From Campylobacter sp. RM5004 (GTDB lineage: Bacteria; Campylobacterota; Campylobacteria; Campylobacterales; Campylobacteraceae): 64,000 nt of DNA. Position numbers and translations under genes: made by a program. The stretch is from NCBI RefSeq assembly GCF_022369455.1, contig NZ_CP059599.1, positions 1,330,409 through 1,394,408 on the forward strand, in the 5' to 3' direction. Positions 8,672 through 18,023 of the stretch are shown here, in pieces. The notes under the pieces are model-generated. The model had not been told where the DNA came from, made no database searches, and saw only the letters and a program-made list of their open reading frames with translations. The stretch's first letter is position 1. Each line of letters starts with the position of its first letter.

Positions 8672-9767
8672 TATCACCCTTTTGTGCAATTAAAACGCCT
8701 TCTATCATTTTTTTAATATCGCCATCAAGTATCGCATCAACTTGACTAAATGCTTCATTGCTTCTAGCGTCTTTTACTTGCTGATAAGGAGCTAAAACAT
8801 AAGAGCGAATTTGATGTCCGAAACTATTTTCGCCAACTCCCCCTGTATCTTTGCCATCATTTAATTTCTCCATTTCAAGCTCATAAAGTCTTGAGCGAAG
8901 CATTTTATAAGCTGTGGCTTTGTTTTTGTGCTGACTTCTATCGTTTTGACATTGAACTACAATTCCTGTTGGAATATGAGTAATTCTTACAGCACTTTCT
9001 GTCTTATTTACATGTTGTCCGCCCGCACCGCTTGCTCTATAATAATCAATTCTTATATCTTTTTCTTCAATTTCAATTTCTATATCATCATCAATTTCAG
9101 GTGCAACGATTACGCTACAAAAACTAGTATGACGTCTTGCATTGCTATCAAATGGGCTAATTCTTACAAGTCTATGAACTCCGTGTTCAGCCTTAAAATA
9201 TCCGTAAGCATTAAGCCCACGAGCAACAAAGCTAACATCTTTTATCCCTGCTTCATCACCTTCTTGGTAATCAAGTGTTTCAACCTTAAAGCCTTCTCTT
9301 TCACAAAATCTTAAATACATTCTATAAACTATACTAGCCCAGTCGTTACTCTCTGTTCCGCCTGCTCCTGGGTGAATATTGATAATTGCGTTTTTAGAAT
9401 CATTTTCTCCACTTAAAAGCATTGAAATCTCAAGACTTTTTATAGTATCTTCAAGGGTTTGGCTATCAGCATATAAAGCTTCTAATGTGTCTATATCATT
9501 TTCTTTACAAGCTAATTCAAATAATTCAATTGTGCCTATTAATTCACTATAAGCAATCTCGTATTTTGAAACTAATTGATTTAGTTTTGTTTTTTCTTTT
9601 CCAAGTTCTGCAGCTTTTTTGGCTTGAGACCATAGTTCTGGATTTTCTTGTTCTTTTTCTATTTCTTGTAGTCTTTTTTTTGCTTCGTTTGGTTTTATGA
9701 TTTTTTCTATATTTTCTAATTTTATTCTTAGTTCTTTTAGTAATTCGCCGAATTCATAAGTATCCAA
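8664..9767 (-). CDS. prfB: Peptide chain release factor 2
   Basis: Recognises UGA and UAA stop codons and triggers peptide release. The 367 aa carry the RF2 recognition motif SPF at 204-206 and the GGQ catalytic motif at 249-251 ([13 protein letters not shown]). It is read as one uninterrupted frame; the programmed frameshift found in E. coli prfB is not needed here. First gene of the minus-strand run that continues towards citF, divergent from rimO. Confidence 0.97.
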   Translation of the reverse strand: MDTYEFGELLKELRIKLENIEKIIKPNEAKKRLQEIEKEQENPELWSQAKKAAELGKEKTKLNQLVSKYEIAYSELIGTIELFELACKENDIDTLEALYADSQTLEDTIKSLEISMLLSGENDSKNAIINIHPGAGGTESNDWASIVYRMYLRFCEREGFKVETLDYQEGDEAGIKDVSFVARGLNAYGYFKAEHGVHRLVRISPFDSNARRHTSFCSVIVAPEIDDDIEIEIEEKDIRIDYYRASGAGGQHVNKTESAVRITHIPTGIVVQCQNDRSQHKNKATAYKMLRSRLYELEMEKLNDGKDTGGVGENSFGHQIRSYVLAPYQQVKDARSNEAFSQVDAILDGDIKKMIEGVLIAQKGDNE

Positions 9768-9819
9768 AATTTACTCCGTAATTGTAATTTTAAAGGCAAA
9801 TCTTAGCTAAAATTTATTA

Positions 9820-9826
9820 AGATAAT
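9820..9826 (+). promoter_or_regulatory. Possible -10 element for rimO-tilS
   Basis: GATAAT about 25 bp upstream of the rimO start, after an A/T-rich tract in the prfB-rimO divergent gap. No clear -35 is seen, which is common in Campylobacter promoters. Confidence 0.3.
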
Positions 9827-9849
9827 AGCTTTTTTTAAAGGAATTTTTA

Positions 9850-11163
9850 ATGAAATTATTTTTACAAAGTTTAGGCTGTAATAAAAATCTAGTAGATAGT
9901 GAAATCATGCTAGGACGTTTAAAAGAATACGAAATTACAAACGAAGCTAGCGAAGCTGATGTTTTGATAGTAAATACCTGTGGCTTTATAAAAAGTGCAA
10001 AAATTGAGAGTATAAATGCGATTTTAGAACTTCACGAAATTAGAAAAAAAAATTCAATTTTGGTTGTTACAGGCTGCTTGATGCAACGCTATAAAGATGA
10101 ATTAGTAAAAGAATTACCTGAAGTTGATTTATTTGCAGGGGTTAGCGAGTATGAAAAAATTGATGAGCTAATCGCAAATCGTGAAAGTAGATTTAGAGAT
10201 TTTGTATATTTACAAGATGCAAACGCTAAAAGAGTTATAACAGGCTCAAATACTCACGCATATATTAAAATCGCTGAAGGCTGTAATCAAAAATGTAGCT
10301 TTTGTGCAATTCCTAGCTTTAAAGGTAAATTAAAATCACGAAGTGTTCTTGACGTAGCAAAAGAAGTAAAAGGACTTGTTGAAAAAGGCTATTATGATTT
10401 TTCTTTCATTGCTCAAGATACAAGCTCTTATTTAAAAGATTTAAATATTAGCGATGGTTTAGAGAAATTAATAGATGAAATTGAAAAAATAAAAGGCGTT
10501 AAGGCTGCAAGAATTTTATATCTATATCCAAGCTCACTAAAGCCAAGTTTAATTGCTAAAATCATTGATTCAAAAGTATTTGTAAATTATTTTGATATGC
10601 CACTTCAACATTCAAGTAATAATTTGCTAAAGATTATGAAGCGTGGATATGATAAGGCTAAGGCAATTAGCTTTTTAGAACAAATGAGAAAAGCTCCTAA
10701 TAGCTTTTTAAGAACTGGCTTTATCGTAGGACACCCAGGTGAGAGCGAAGAAGATTTTAATGATTTATGCGAGTTTATAAAAGAATTTGATTTTGATAGA
10801 ATTAGTGTATTTGCATATTCAAAAGAAGAAGACACAGCAGCTTACGAAATGCCACAAATTCACGCAAATACAATAAAAGCAAGACTTAAAAAAATTGAAA
10901 AAATAGTAGATGAAAAGATAAATCAAAGTTTTGCAAAAATGCTAAATCAAGAAATCATAGCAAGTTGTTTGGGCGAATCTAGCGAAGGAGAGTTTTTCAT
11001 AGGTGCTAAGCCACTTTTATTTGATAGAGATATTGATGGAGAAATACTAATAAACGAAAGCGAAGTTCAAGATTTAAAAGTGGGCGATTTAATAGTTTGT
11101 AAAATCACGCAAGTAAATGAAAAAACATTAATCGCAACAGCTCTAAGACGCTATGAAAATTGA
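9850..11163 (+). CDS. rimO: Ribosomal protein S12 methylthiotransferase
   Basis: Radical-SAM enzyme that adds a methylthio group to the conserved Asp of ribosomal protein S12. The 437 aa show the N-terminal UPF0004 cluster cysteines (C10, C44, C76), the radical-SAM cluster C145-x3-C149-x2-C152 (GCNQKCSFC) and a C-terminal TRAM region. MLGRLKE and SAKIESI favour RimO over MiaB. The last 11 bases overlap tilS, so the two are co-translated. An AAAGG site precedes the ATG. Confidence 0.93.
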   Translation: MKLFLQSLGCNKNLVDSEIMLGRLKEYEITNEASEADVLIVNTCGFIKSAKIESINAILELHEIRKKNSILVVTGCLMQRYKDELVKELPEVDLFAGVSEYEKIDELIANRESRFRDFVYLQDANAKRVITGSNTHAYIKIAEGCNQKCSFCAIPSFKGKLKSRSVLDVAKEVKGLVEKGYYDFSFIAQDTSSYLKDLNISDGLEKLIDEIEKIKGVKAARILYLYPSSLKPSLIAKIIDSKVFVNYFDMPLQHSSNNLLKIMKRGYDKAKAISFLEQMRKAPNSFLRTGFIVGHPGESEEDFNDLCEFIKEFDFDRISVFAYSKEEDTAAYEMPQIHANTIKARLKKIEKIVDEKINQSFAKMLNQEIIASCLGESSEGEFFIGAKPLLFDRDIDGEILINESEVQDLKVGDLIVCKITQVNEKTLIATALRRYEN

Positions 11164-12157
11164 TTTTTTAGACGAGCTAAAAGGCAAAAAAAACCTTTTA
11201 GCCTTTTCTCATGGCACTGATAGCACGGCACTTTTTTATGCTTTGTTAGATAATTGCGAGTTTGATTTGTGCTTAGTAAATTATCACACAAGAATAAATT
11301 CAGATGAAGAAGAAGAAAAAGCTAGAAATTTAGCTAAAAAATACGGAAAAAACATTTATATAAAGCACGCAAATCTAGCACAAAATAATTTTGAAAATAA
11401 TGCTAGAAATTATAGATATGAGTTCTTTGATGAGCTTATGTGTAATTATGATAATTTAATAATAGCTCATAATCTAAATGATAGATTTGAATGGTTTTTA
11501 ATGCAATTTGCAAAAGGTGCAGGACTTTGTAATTTGCTTGGTTTTAATGGTATTGATAATAGAAAAAATTATAAAATTATTCGCCCATTAATAAATGTCA
11601 GCAAAGATGAAATCATGCAATATTTAGAGCAAAACAAATATGAATATTTTCAAGATGAAAGCAATTTTGATACTAAATATAAAAGAAATGAAATAAGATT
11701 AAAATACGCAAATGAATTCATAAAAAGTTATTCAAATGGCGTTAAAAACACTCTAAATTATTTAGAAAACGATAAAAGCAAAATATGTAAAGATGCATTT
11801 TCATATAAAGGTATTTATTTTTGTCTAAACGAAAACGCAATAGATAAAGCAATCAAAAAACTAGGTTTTATAAGTTCAACAAAGCAAAAAATAGAATTAA
11901 AAAATCTTTTGGCTAAAAACAACGAAGCTGAGCTTTATTTTGGGAGTAATTGTGTTTGCATTTGCATTTATAAAGGTTATTTTTTGGTATTTTTAAAGGC
12001 GATTTTTAAACTAAGCAAAAATCAAAAAGAAATGTTTAGAATAGCAAAAGTGCCTAAAAATCTTAGATTTTTTCTAGCTTTACACAATATTAGTTTAAGT
12101 GAATTATCAAATAATTTAAAATTTAAGAATTTAAAACAGGAATTTGAAATTATCTAA
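11153..12157 (+). CDS. tilS: tRNA(Ile)-lysidine synthase
   Basis: Converts C34 of the CAU-anticodon tRNA-Ile to lysidine so that it reads AUA, an essential step. The 334-aa N-type ATP pyrophosphatase has SHGTDS at residues 19-24 in place of the usual SGGxDS loop; the Ser and Asp-Ser are kept. NYHTR and the [18 protein letters not shown] segments fit the family. Short relative to E. coli TilS (about 430 aa). Its final codons (QEFEII) overlap a sequence like the dispersed repeat. Confidence 0.85.
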   Translation: MKIDFLDELKGKKNLLAFSHGTDSTALFYALLDNCEFDLCLVNYHTRINSDEEEEKARNLAKKYGKNIYIKHANLAQNNFENNARNYRYEFFDELMCNYDNLIIAHNLNDRFEWFLMQFAKGAGLCNLLGFNGIDNRKNYKIIRPLINVSKDEIMQYLEQNKYEYFQDESNFDTKYKRNEIRLKYANEFIKSYSNGVKNTLNYLENDKSKICKDAFSYKGIYFCLNENAIDKAIKKLGFISSTKQKIELKNLLAKNNEAELYFGSNCVCICIYKGYFLVFLKAIFKLSKNQKEMFRIAKVPKNLRFFLALHNISLSELSNNLKFKNLKQEFEII

Positions 12158-12207
12158 AATCTAAAAAATTGTTTAAAAAACAGCTTAATTCAAACAAAAC
12201 TACACTC

Positions 12208-12283
12208 AAATTCCTATTTCAAATTCTTTAAATTTTCAATGTAATTTCTAAGCAAATTCAAAAGGAATTTGAAATAGGAATTT
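12208..12283. repeat. Dispersed palindromic repeat, 75-bp type (copy 1)
   Basis: Terminal inverted units AAATTCCTATTTCAAATTC and GAATTTGAAATAGGAATTT enclose a specific core with TTTCAATGTAATTTCTAAG. The same core, inverted, lies between the same ends at 20333-20406, with only about two differences, so the two copies share recent ancestry. Confidence 0.8.
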
Positions 12284-12415
12284 CATTTTTCTTAAAAAAG
12301 ATTTTTTGGAATTTTTATAATACTTTTTTATAAAAAGGAGTAAGAAAACGACTTCGCAATTTAAATCCTTACCCATTCTTCTAAGATAATTTAAAAAATA
12401 ATCACTAAAAAAAAT

Positions 12416-12437
12416 GAAATTCCTATTTTAAATTCCA
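12416..12437. repeat. Dispersed repeat unit
   Basis: AAATTCCTATTTTAAATTCC, a single variant forward unit. Confidence 0.45.
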
Positions 12438-12476
12438 AAAACTTAAACTTGATAATTCTAAATGTAAGTAAAAATT

Positions 12477-12527
12477 GCTAATAAAGATAATTTGTATTAG
12501 CTAACTAGCTACTTTATCTTTATCAGC
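12477..12527 (-). terminator. Possible terminator hairpin at the end of cstA-ybdD
   Basis: Arms GCTAATAAAGATAA (12477-12490) and TTATCTTTATCAGC (12514-12527) can pair with one mismatch around a 23-base loop. The ybdD stop codon is inside one arm. There is no clear U-run, so this could be an RNA-stability structure instead. Confidence 0.4.
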
Positions 12528-12681
12528 ATTTTGTTTTACGCTTGCTGGTTTGCTCTATGAAAAACTCCTTTTTACTTAAAGGAGTTTTATCAGGGTGCAT
12601 TTTCTTAAAATGCTCTAAATATTTTTCATAATCAGGCGCACCAGCTAAAGCGTAAAAGAACTCACGAATTTGCTTTTTCAT
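12523..12681 (-). CDS. Small YbdD/YjiX-family protein paired with CstA
   Basis: A 52-aa gene that starts (ATGAAAAAGC) inside the end of cstA, overlapping it by 20 bases. The peptide has the family pattern DYEKYLEHFKKMHPDKTPLS then EFF, matching YbdD/YjiX (DUF466) proteins, which sit next to cstA or btsT in many bacteria and are probably accessory to the transporter. The family's usual C-terminal tail is replaced by QTSKRKTKC. A terminator-like hairpin (12561-12588) is embedded in the coding sequence. The start has no separate strong ribosome site, which suggests coupling to cstA translation. Confidence 0.85.
   Translation of the reverse strand: MKKQIREFFYALAGAPDYEKYLEHFKKMHPDKTPLSKKEFFIEQTSKRKTKC
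12561..12588 (-). terminator. Terminator-like hairpin inside ybdD
   Basis: On the minus strand AAAACTCCTTT and AAAGGAGTTTT form an 11-bp stem with a six-base loop followed by further Us. It lies within the ybdD reading frame (encoding TPLSKKEF), so it may be a coincidence of coding or a site of partial termination. Confidence 0.3.
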
Positions 12682-14746
12682 ATACCACTTCTTTTAATGG
12701 TATAGAAAATCTACCTGTATAGCTTTCTCTTAAAATCATTACAAACTTAAGCCCAACGATAATTGTAACTAGCAAGAAAAATATAGTTAAAATTGCATTT
12801 ACAACGTTTGAATTTGCAATTTGCTTAGCTTTTGCTAATTCTTTTGCTGTTGCTTCGCTTGTATCTCCTGCATTAATTTTTGCCATTAAATCATCTGCTT
12901 TAGCAAAATTTATTTGAGCTGTTGCAACGTGAGAAATTGAGTTAGCGATTTTGCTTTCACTTTGTGGCATAATTTTTGCAATTCCTGCTGTAAATGTTGT
13001 AGAGATTACAAAAAGTGCAGGCAAGATTATTGCTAAAATATACTTTCTTTTTCCCATTTTAATAAACACTGAAGCACATAAAAACATAGCAACCACTGCT
13101 AAAAGCTGATTTGATACACCAAATAGCGACCAAAGTGAGTAAATCCCACCAAGTGGGTCAATCGCTCCACCATATAAGAACCAACCCCAACCAGCAACGC
13201 AAATAATAGTTGCAAATATATTTGCTCCTAAATTGCTTGTATTTGCAAGTGGCTTATAAATATTTCCTAACATATCTTGAACCATAAATCTACAAGTTCT
13301 AGTTCCTGCATCAACTGCTGTTAAGATAAATAAAGCTTCAAATAAAATCGCGAAGTGATACCAAAACGCCATCATTTCTTTTCCACCGATTAATTCGTGA
13401 ATGATTAATGATAAGCCTATTGCAAATGTAGGTGCTCCACCCGTTCTACTTAAAACACTAGCTTCTCCTATATCATTTGCAAGATTAGCTATATCAGCAG
13501 GTGTTACGCTAAAGCCCCAAGCACTAATGGTTGCAGCTGCACTTTCAAGCGTAGTGCCTATAATTGCAGGTGCTGAGTTTATTGCAAAATATACTCCAGG
13601 TTGCAAGATACAAGCAGCAATAAGAGCCATTATAGCAACAGCACTTTCCATTAACATTGAACCATAGCCTACCATTTTTGCTTGAGATTCATTTTCTAGC
13701 ATTTTTGGACTTGTTCCACTAGAAATTAATGCGTGAAAGCCTGAAATCGCCCCGCAAGCAATATTTATGAATAAAAATGGAAATAATCCGCCAGCAAAAA
13801 CCGGACCTGTGCCATCAACGAATTTTGTAACCTTAGCCATTTTAATCTCAGGTAAAACTAAAACAACGCAAGCAGCCATTATCACAATAACACCAATTTT
13901 TAAGAAAGTTGATAGATAATCTCTAGGTGCAAGCAAAAACCAAACAGGCAAAATCGCAGCAATCATTCCATAACCCATCATTATAAAGCTAAGTTCAAGA
14001 ACACTAAAATCAAAATGTCTTGCTAATTCTGGGTCATTTGCTACAACTTTACCAAAATAAAGTGCAAGCATAAGTAAAACAAAGCCTATTATACTAGCTT
14101 CTCCAACAGCACCTGGGCGAATAAATCTCATATAAATTCCCATAAATATCGCAATAGGAATTGTTGAAGCTATCGTGAATGTTCCCCAAGGAGAGTGAGC
14201 TAAAGCTTTTACAACAACCATTGCCAAAATTGCAATGATAATTAACATAATCAAAAAAATTCCTAGCATAGAAATAGCGCCAACAAAATTTCCCATTTCA
14301 TCTTTTATCATTTCGCCAAGGCTCTTTCCGCCTCTTCTACTAGATACAAAAAGCACCACAAAATCATGCACGCTACCTACTAAAACACCGCCTATTAAAA
14401 TCCATAAAACACTAGGCAAGTATCCCATTTGAGCTGCTAGGATTGGTCCAACAAGTGGTCCAGCTCCTGCAATTGCTGCAAAGTGATGACCGAATAATAC
14501 ATATTTGTTTGTAGGAACATAGTCTTTTCCATCATTTAATGCAACAGCAGGAGTAATCCTACTAGCATCAACACCGCAAAGCTTAGTTTCAACAAACAAA
14601 GCATAAAATCTATAGCCGATTGTATAAATACAAACAGCAGCTATAACAATCCAAGCAGCATTTATGCTCTCGCCGTTATTTAATGCAATAACGCCCATAC
14701 AAAACGCTCCAAGGATAGCAATTACAACCCATAAAAGCTTTTTCAT
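12662..14746 (-). CDS. cstA: Carbon starvation protein A, peptide/pyruvate transporter family
   Basis: Large polytopic inner-membrane transporter of the CstA/BtsT family; CstA is known as a peptide-uptake protein induced by starvation in E. coli and Campylobacter. The 694 aa show about 16-18 hydrophobic segments. Conserved blocks include GHHFAAIAGAGPLVGP near residue 85, VHDFVVLFVSSRRGGKSLGE near 125, and FWYHFAILFEALFILTAVDAGTR near 460. An AAGGAG site is seven bases before the ATG. It is followed by the overlapping small ybdD gene, its usual partner. Confidence 0.95.
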   Translation of the reverse strand: MKKLLWVVIAILGAFCMGVIALNNGESINAAWIVIAAVCIYTIGYRFYALFVETKLCGVDASRITPAVALNDGKDYVPTNKYVLFGHHFAAIAGAGPLVGPILAAQMGYLPSVLWILIGGVLVGSVHDFVVLFVSSRRGGKSLGEMIKDEMGNFVGAISMLGIFLIMLIIIAILAMVVVKALAHSPWGTFTIASTIPIAIFMGIYMRFIRPGAVGEASIIGFVLLMLALYFGKVVANDPELARHFDFSVLELSFIMMGYGMIAAILPVWFLLAPRDYLSTFLKIGVIVIMAACVVLVLPEIKMAKVTKFVDGTGPVFAGGLFPFLFINIACGAISGFHALISSGTSPKMLENESQAKMVGYGSMLMESAVAIMALIAACILQPGVYFAINSAPAIIGTTLESAAATISAWGFSVTPADIANLANDIGEASVLSRTGGAPTFAIGLSLIIHELIGGKEMMAFWYHFAILFEALFILTAVDAGTRTCRFMVQDMLGNIYKPLANTSNLGANIFATIICVAGWGWFLYGGAIDPLGGIYSLWSLFGVSNQLLAVVAMFLCASVFIKMGKRKYILAIILPALFVISTTFTAGIAKIMPQSESKIANSISHVATAQINFAKADDLMAKINAGDTSEATAKELAKAKQIANSNVVNAILTIFFLLVTIIVGLKFVMILRESYTGRFSIPLKEVVYEKANS

Positions 14747-14861
14747 AGCTTCTCCTTAAAAAGAAATTAACATCTAAATCTAATTAAAAATCGTAAATAA
14801 TCATCATTTTTAATATGCACTATTTAAAAGCTAAATTTATTAAATCCTAATTCCTTATATT

Positions 14862-17800
14862 TTATAAAGAATAAATATTTAAGCTTATTTCTTCTAAAGC
14901 CTTTAAATAAGCTTTTGCAATATCAAGATTTGTAAAACTTGCAACCTTACTCTCACTTGCAGCTCTTCTTATTTTAAAGCCATCGCTAAGGCTAGATTTT
15001 GCATCGCTTGGAGTGTTTATTACAAGCGAAATTTGCTTATTTACAAGCTTTGTAATTATCTCATCACTTTCGCTAAGCCTATCAACCTTGCTTACTTTTA
15101 CGCCATTTGTAGCAAAATAATTTGCAGTATTTAAAGTAGCTAATATTTCATATCCTAAAGCACTAAAACCACGAGCTAATTCTAAAGCTTCAGGCTTATT
15201 TTTATCATCAATGCTAAATAAAACCTTGCTATATTCTTTAATACTAATTCCACTAGCTAATAAGCCTTTAAATATAGCTTTATTAGGGCTTACACTTGCT
15301 CCTAAAACTTCTCCTGTGCTTTTCATCTCAGGTCCTAAAATAGTATCAACTAAAGCAAGTTTAGAAAATGAAAAAACAGGAACTTTTACATAATACATAC
15401 CCTTTACTTCTTCGTATTCTTTACTAATGCCTAATTCTTTTAAGCTCTTTCCTAAAGCAACTTTAAGCGCTATATTTGCTAGATTTTTATTTAAAACCTT
15501 GCTTAAAAATGGCAATGTTCTTGATGCTCTAGGGTTTACTTCTAATACATAAAGCTCGTTTTCATAATATACGAATTGTATATTTAAAAGACCTTTGATT
15601 TTTAAAGCAATTGCAAGCTTTTTAGCATAATCAATAATCTTAGCCTTTACCTCATCGTTTATACTAATACTTGGAGTTATTGCTGTGCTATCTCCACTAT
15701 GCACTCCTGCTCTTTCAATATGTTCTAAAATACTTGGTATATAGACATTTTCTCCATCGCATATTAAATCAATTTCTAGCTCTTTTCCACATAAATATTT
15801 ATCTATTAATATAGGTTTATCTTGGCTAATTTCGGTAGCATTTTGCATATATTTTTTAAGTTCTTCATCGTTAAATACTATTTGCATAGCTCTTCCGCCT
15901 AATACAAACGATGGGCGAACTAGCACAGGATAGCCTATCAAATTAGCATTTTTAAGAGCTTCATCAACACTAATTGCTGTAATTCCTTTTGGTTGATTTA
16001 AGCCTAAATCACTCATTAATTTTTCAAATAATTTTCTATCTTCAGCCGTATTTATACTATCTAAACTAGTCCCTAAAATCTTAACCCCATTCGCTTCTAA
16101 AAATTCAGCTAAATTAATAGCAGTTTGTCCGCCAAAACTAACAATTACTCCTAAAGGTTTTTCAATATTAATAATTTCTAAAACTTCTTCATTGCTTAAA
16201 GGCTCAAAATAAAGCTTATTAGCCACACTATAATCAGTTGATAAAGTTTCAGGATTATTGTTAATTATTATTGCTTCATAGCCCATTTCTTTAATAGCCC
16301 AAATAGCATGAACGCTAGAATAATCAAACTCAATTCCTTGCCCTATTCTAATAGGACCACTGCCTAAAACTATTATTTTTTGATTTTTGCTGATTTCATT
16401 TGTATCTTTAAAATCATTATAAGTTGAATAAAAACTCGGGATTTTATTTTTATAATCAATCGGCTGAACGCATTTATAAATAGGTCTTATGTTGTTTTTA
16501 GCCCTTAATTCATAAACTTCTTTTTGGCTACATTGCCAACGATGAGCGATGATTTTATCAGCTAGGCCTAATTTTTTAGCTTTTTTTAAAGCCTCTATAT
16601 CAAATCTTTTTTCTTTTAATTCATGCTCTGTATCAATAATTTGCTTAAAAGTTTCAATGAATAATCTTTGTATTTTTGTAAGGCTCATAATCTCATCAAC
16701 GCTAATTCCTCGCCTTAAAGCCTCACCTATAAAAAATATTCTCTCATCTCCTGCTTTACTTAAACGCTTTTTGATTTTTTCATCTGAATAAGTTTCGCCA
16801 TCTTTTAGCCCTAAATGACAAATACCATATTCAAGCGATTTAATAGCCTTTAAAATACTTTCTGCTAAGCTAGTTCCAAGCCCCATTACTTCGCCTGTTG
16901 CTTTCATTTGCGTGCCTAAATATCTATTAGCATCTTTAAACTTATCAAAGGCAAATCTAGGAGCTTTCGTTACAACATAATCTAAGTTTGGTTTATATTC
17001 AAGATAGCTTAAGCCACTTGCTTCGTTTTTAATCTCATCTAAAGTTTTACCAAGTGCAATTTTTGCAGCAATTTTTGCAATAGGAAAAGAAGTTGCCTTG
17101 CTAGCTAATGCACTTGAGCGTGATACTCTAGGATTTACTTCAATTATATAATAATCATTTGTATTAGGATTTAGTGCAATTTGAACATTACAACCACCCT
17201 CAATCTTTAAAGCTTTTATTAGTTTTAAAGCTACATTTATCATTTTTTGTTTAATCTCAGGACTAAGTGTTTGAGTTGGTGCAACCACAAGCGAATCGCC
17301 TGTATGAATGCCAACTGGGTCTATATTTTCCATATCGCAAATTAAAATCGCTTGATCTTTTCTATCTCTTATAACTTCATATTCAAGCTCTATGAATCCT
17401 GCTATTGATTTTTCTATTAAACACTGATTTGTAGGTGAATATGTTAAGCCTTCTTGAGTGATTTTTCTAAGTTCAGCTTCATTTTCGCATATTCCACCAC
17501 CTGTTCCACCCATTGTAAATGCAGGGCGAACTACGACAGGATAGCCACATTCTTTTGCAAATGAAATTGCACTTAAAGTATCATTTACTATTACACTAGG
17601 TGGAACTGGCTCATTTAATTCATTCATTAAATTTCTAAATAATTCTCTATCTTCAGCCTTATTAATTGTCTCTAAACTTGAGCCTAAAACCTTGATATCA
17701 AATTCTTTTAACACTCCGGCTTTATCTAATTCTATCGCCATATTAAGCGCAACTTGTCCGCCTAAGGTTGCTAAGATTGCATCAGGACGAGTTTTTTTAA

Positions 17801-18023
17801 TAACCTTTGTTACAAATTCTAAAGTAATTGGCTCTATATAAATCTCATCTGCAATATTTTTATCAGTCATTATGGTGGCTGGATTTGAGTTTATTAAAAT
17901 TACTCTTTTTCCTTCTTCTTTAAGCGACAAACAAGCTTGAGTTCCTGCATAATCAAACTCAGCAGCTTGACCTATAATAATCGGACCACTTCCTATTACT
18001 AAAATTGATTTAATCTCTTTCAT
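14862..18023 (-). CDS. carB: Carbamoyl-phosphate synthase large subunit
   Basis: Makes carbamoyl phosphate from glutamine-derived ammonia, bicarbonate and two ATP for pyrimidine and arginine synthesis. The 1053 aa are duplicated: two ATP-grasp halves, each opening with a GSGPIxIGQ motif (first near residue 11, second near 555), then a C-terminal MGS-like allosteric domain. The start follows the pyrC stop directly (GGAGAATAAATG), so it is translated as the third gene of pyrB-pyrC-carB. The small subunit gene carA is not in the window. Confidence 0.97.
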   Translation of the reverse strand: MKEIKSILVIGSGPIIIGQAAEFDYAGTQACLSLKEEGKRVILINSNPATIMTDKNIADEIYIEPITLEFVTKVIKKTRPDAILATLGGQVALNMAIELDKAGVLKEFDIKVLGSSLETINKAEDRELFRNLMNELNEPVPPSVIVNDTLSAISFAKECGYPVVVRPAFTMGGTGGGICENEAELRKITQEGLTYSPTNQCLIEKSIAGFIELEYEVIRDRKDQAILICDMENIDPVGIHTGDSLVVAPTQTLSPEIKQKMINVALKLIKALKIEGGCNVQIALNPNTNDYYIIEVNPRVSRSSALASKATSFPIAKIAAKIALGKTLDEIKNEASGLSYLEYKPNLDYVVTKAPRFAFDKFKDANRYLGTQMKATGEVMGLGTSLAESILKAIKSLEYGICHLGLKDGETYSDEKIKKRLSKAGDERIFFIGEALRRGISVDEIMSLTKIQRLFIETFKQIIDTEHELKEKRFDIEALKKAKKLGLADKIIAHRWQCSQKEVYELRAKNNIRPIYKCVQPIDYKNKIPSFYSTYNDFKDTNEISKNQKIIVLGSGPIRIGQGIEFDYSSVHAIWAIKEMGYEAIIINNNPETLSTDYSVANKLYFEPLSNEEVLEIINIEKPLGVIVSFGGQTAINLAEFLEANGVKILGTSLDSINTAEDRKLFEKLMSDLGLNQPKGITAISVDEALKNANLIGYPVLVRPSFVLGGRAMQIVFNDEELKKYMQNATEISQDKPILIDKYLCGKELEIDLICDGENVYIPSILEHIERAGVHSGDSTAITPSISINDEVKAKIIDYAKKLAIALKIKGLLNIQFVYYENELYVLEVNPRASRTLPFLSKVLNKNLANIALKVALGKSLKELGISKEYEEVKGMYYVKVPVFSFSKLALVDTILGPEMKSTGEVLGASVSPNKAIFKGLLASGISIKEYSKVLFSIDDKNKPEALELARGFSALGYEILATLNTANYFATNGVKVSKVDRLSESDEIITKLVNKQISLVINTPSDAKSSLSDGFKIRRAASESKVASFTNLDIAKAYLKALEEISLNIYSL

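Larger units (their letters stand above)
12158..12522. other. Gap between tilS and ybdD (convergent), repeat-rich
   Basis: About 365 bp without a supported gene. It contains a 75-bp palindromic element (12208-12283), a half-unit near 12416-12437 and, at its right edge, an inverted repeat spanning the ybdD stop. An isolated AAAGGAG (about 12336) is followed by a stop codon rather than a start. Confidence 0.6.

Noticed and set aside
8928-9314. 128-aa plus-strand frame opposite prfB and similar antisense frames in cstA, carB, fliI and tig
   Set aside because: Shadow frames of well-supported genes with low-complexity composition and no ribosome sites or family motifs.
8664-9767. Programmed frameshift in prfB
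   Set aside because: The RF2 frame is continuous for 367 aa; no internal stop and shift site is needed.
12336-12352. AAAGGAG at about 12336 as a ribosome site of a small gene
   Set aside because: It is followed by TAAG and no start codon within range.
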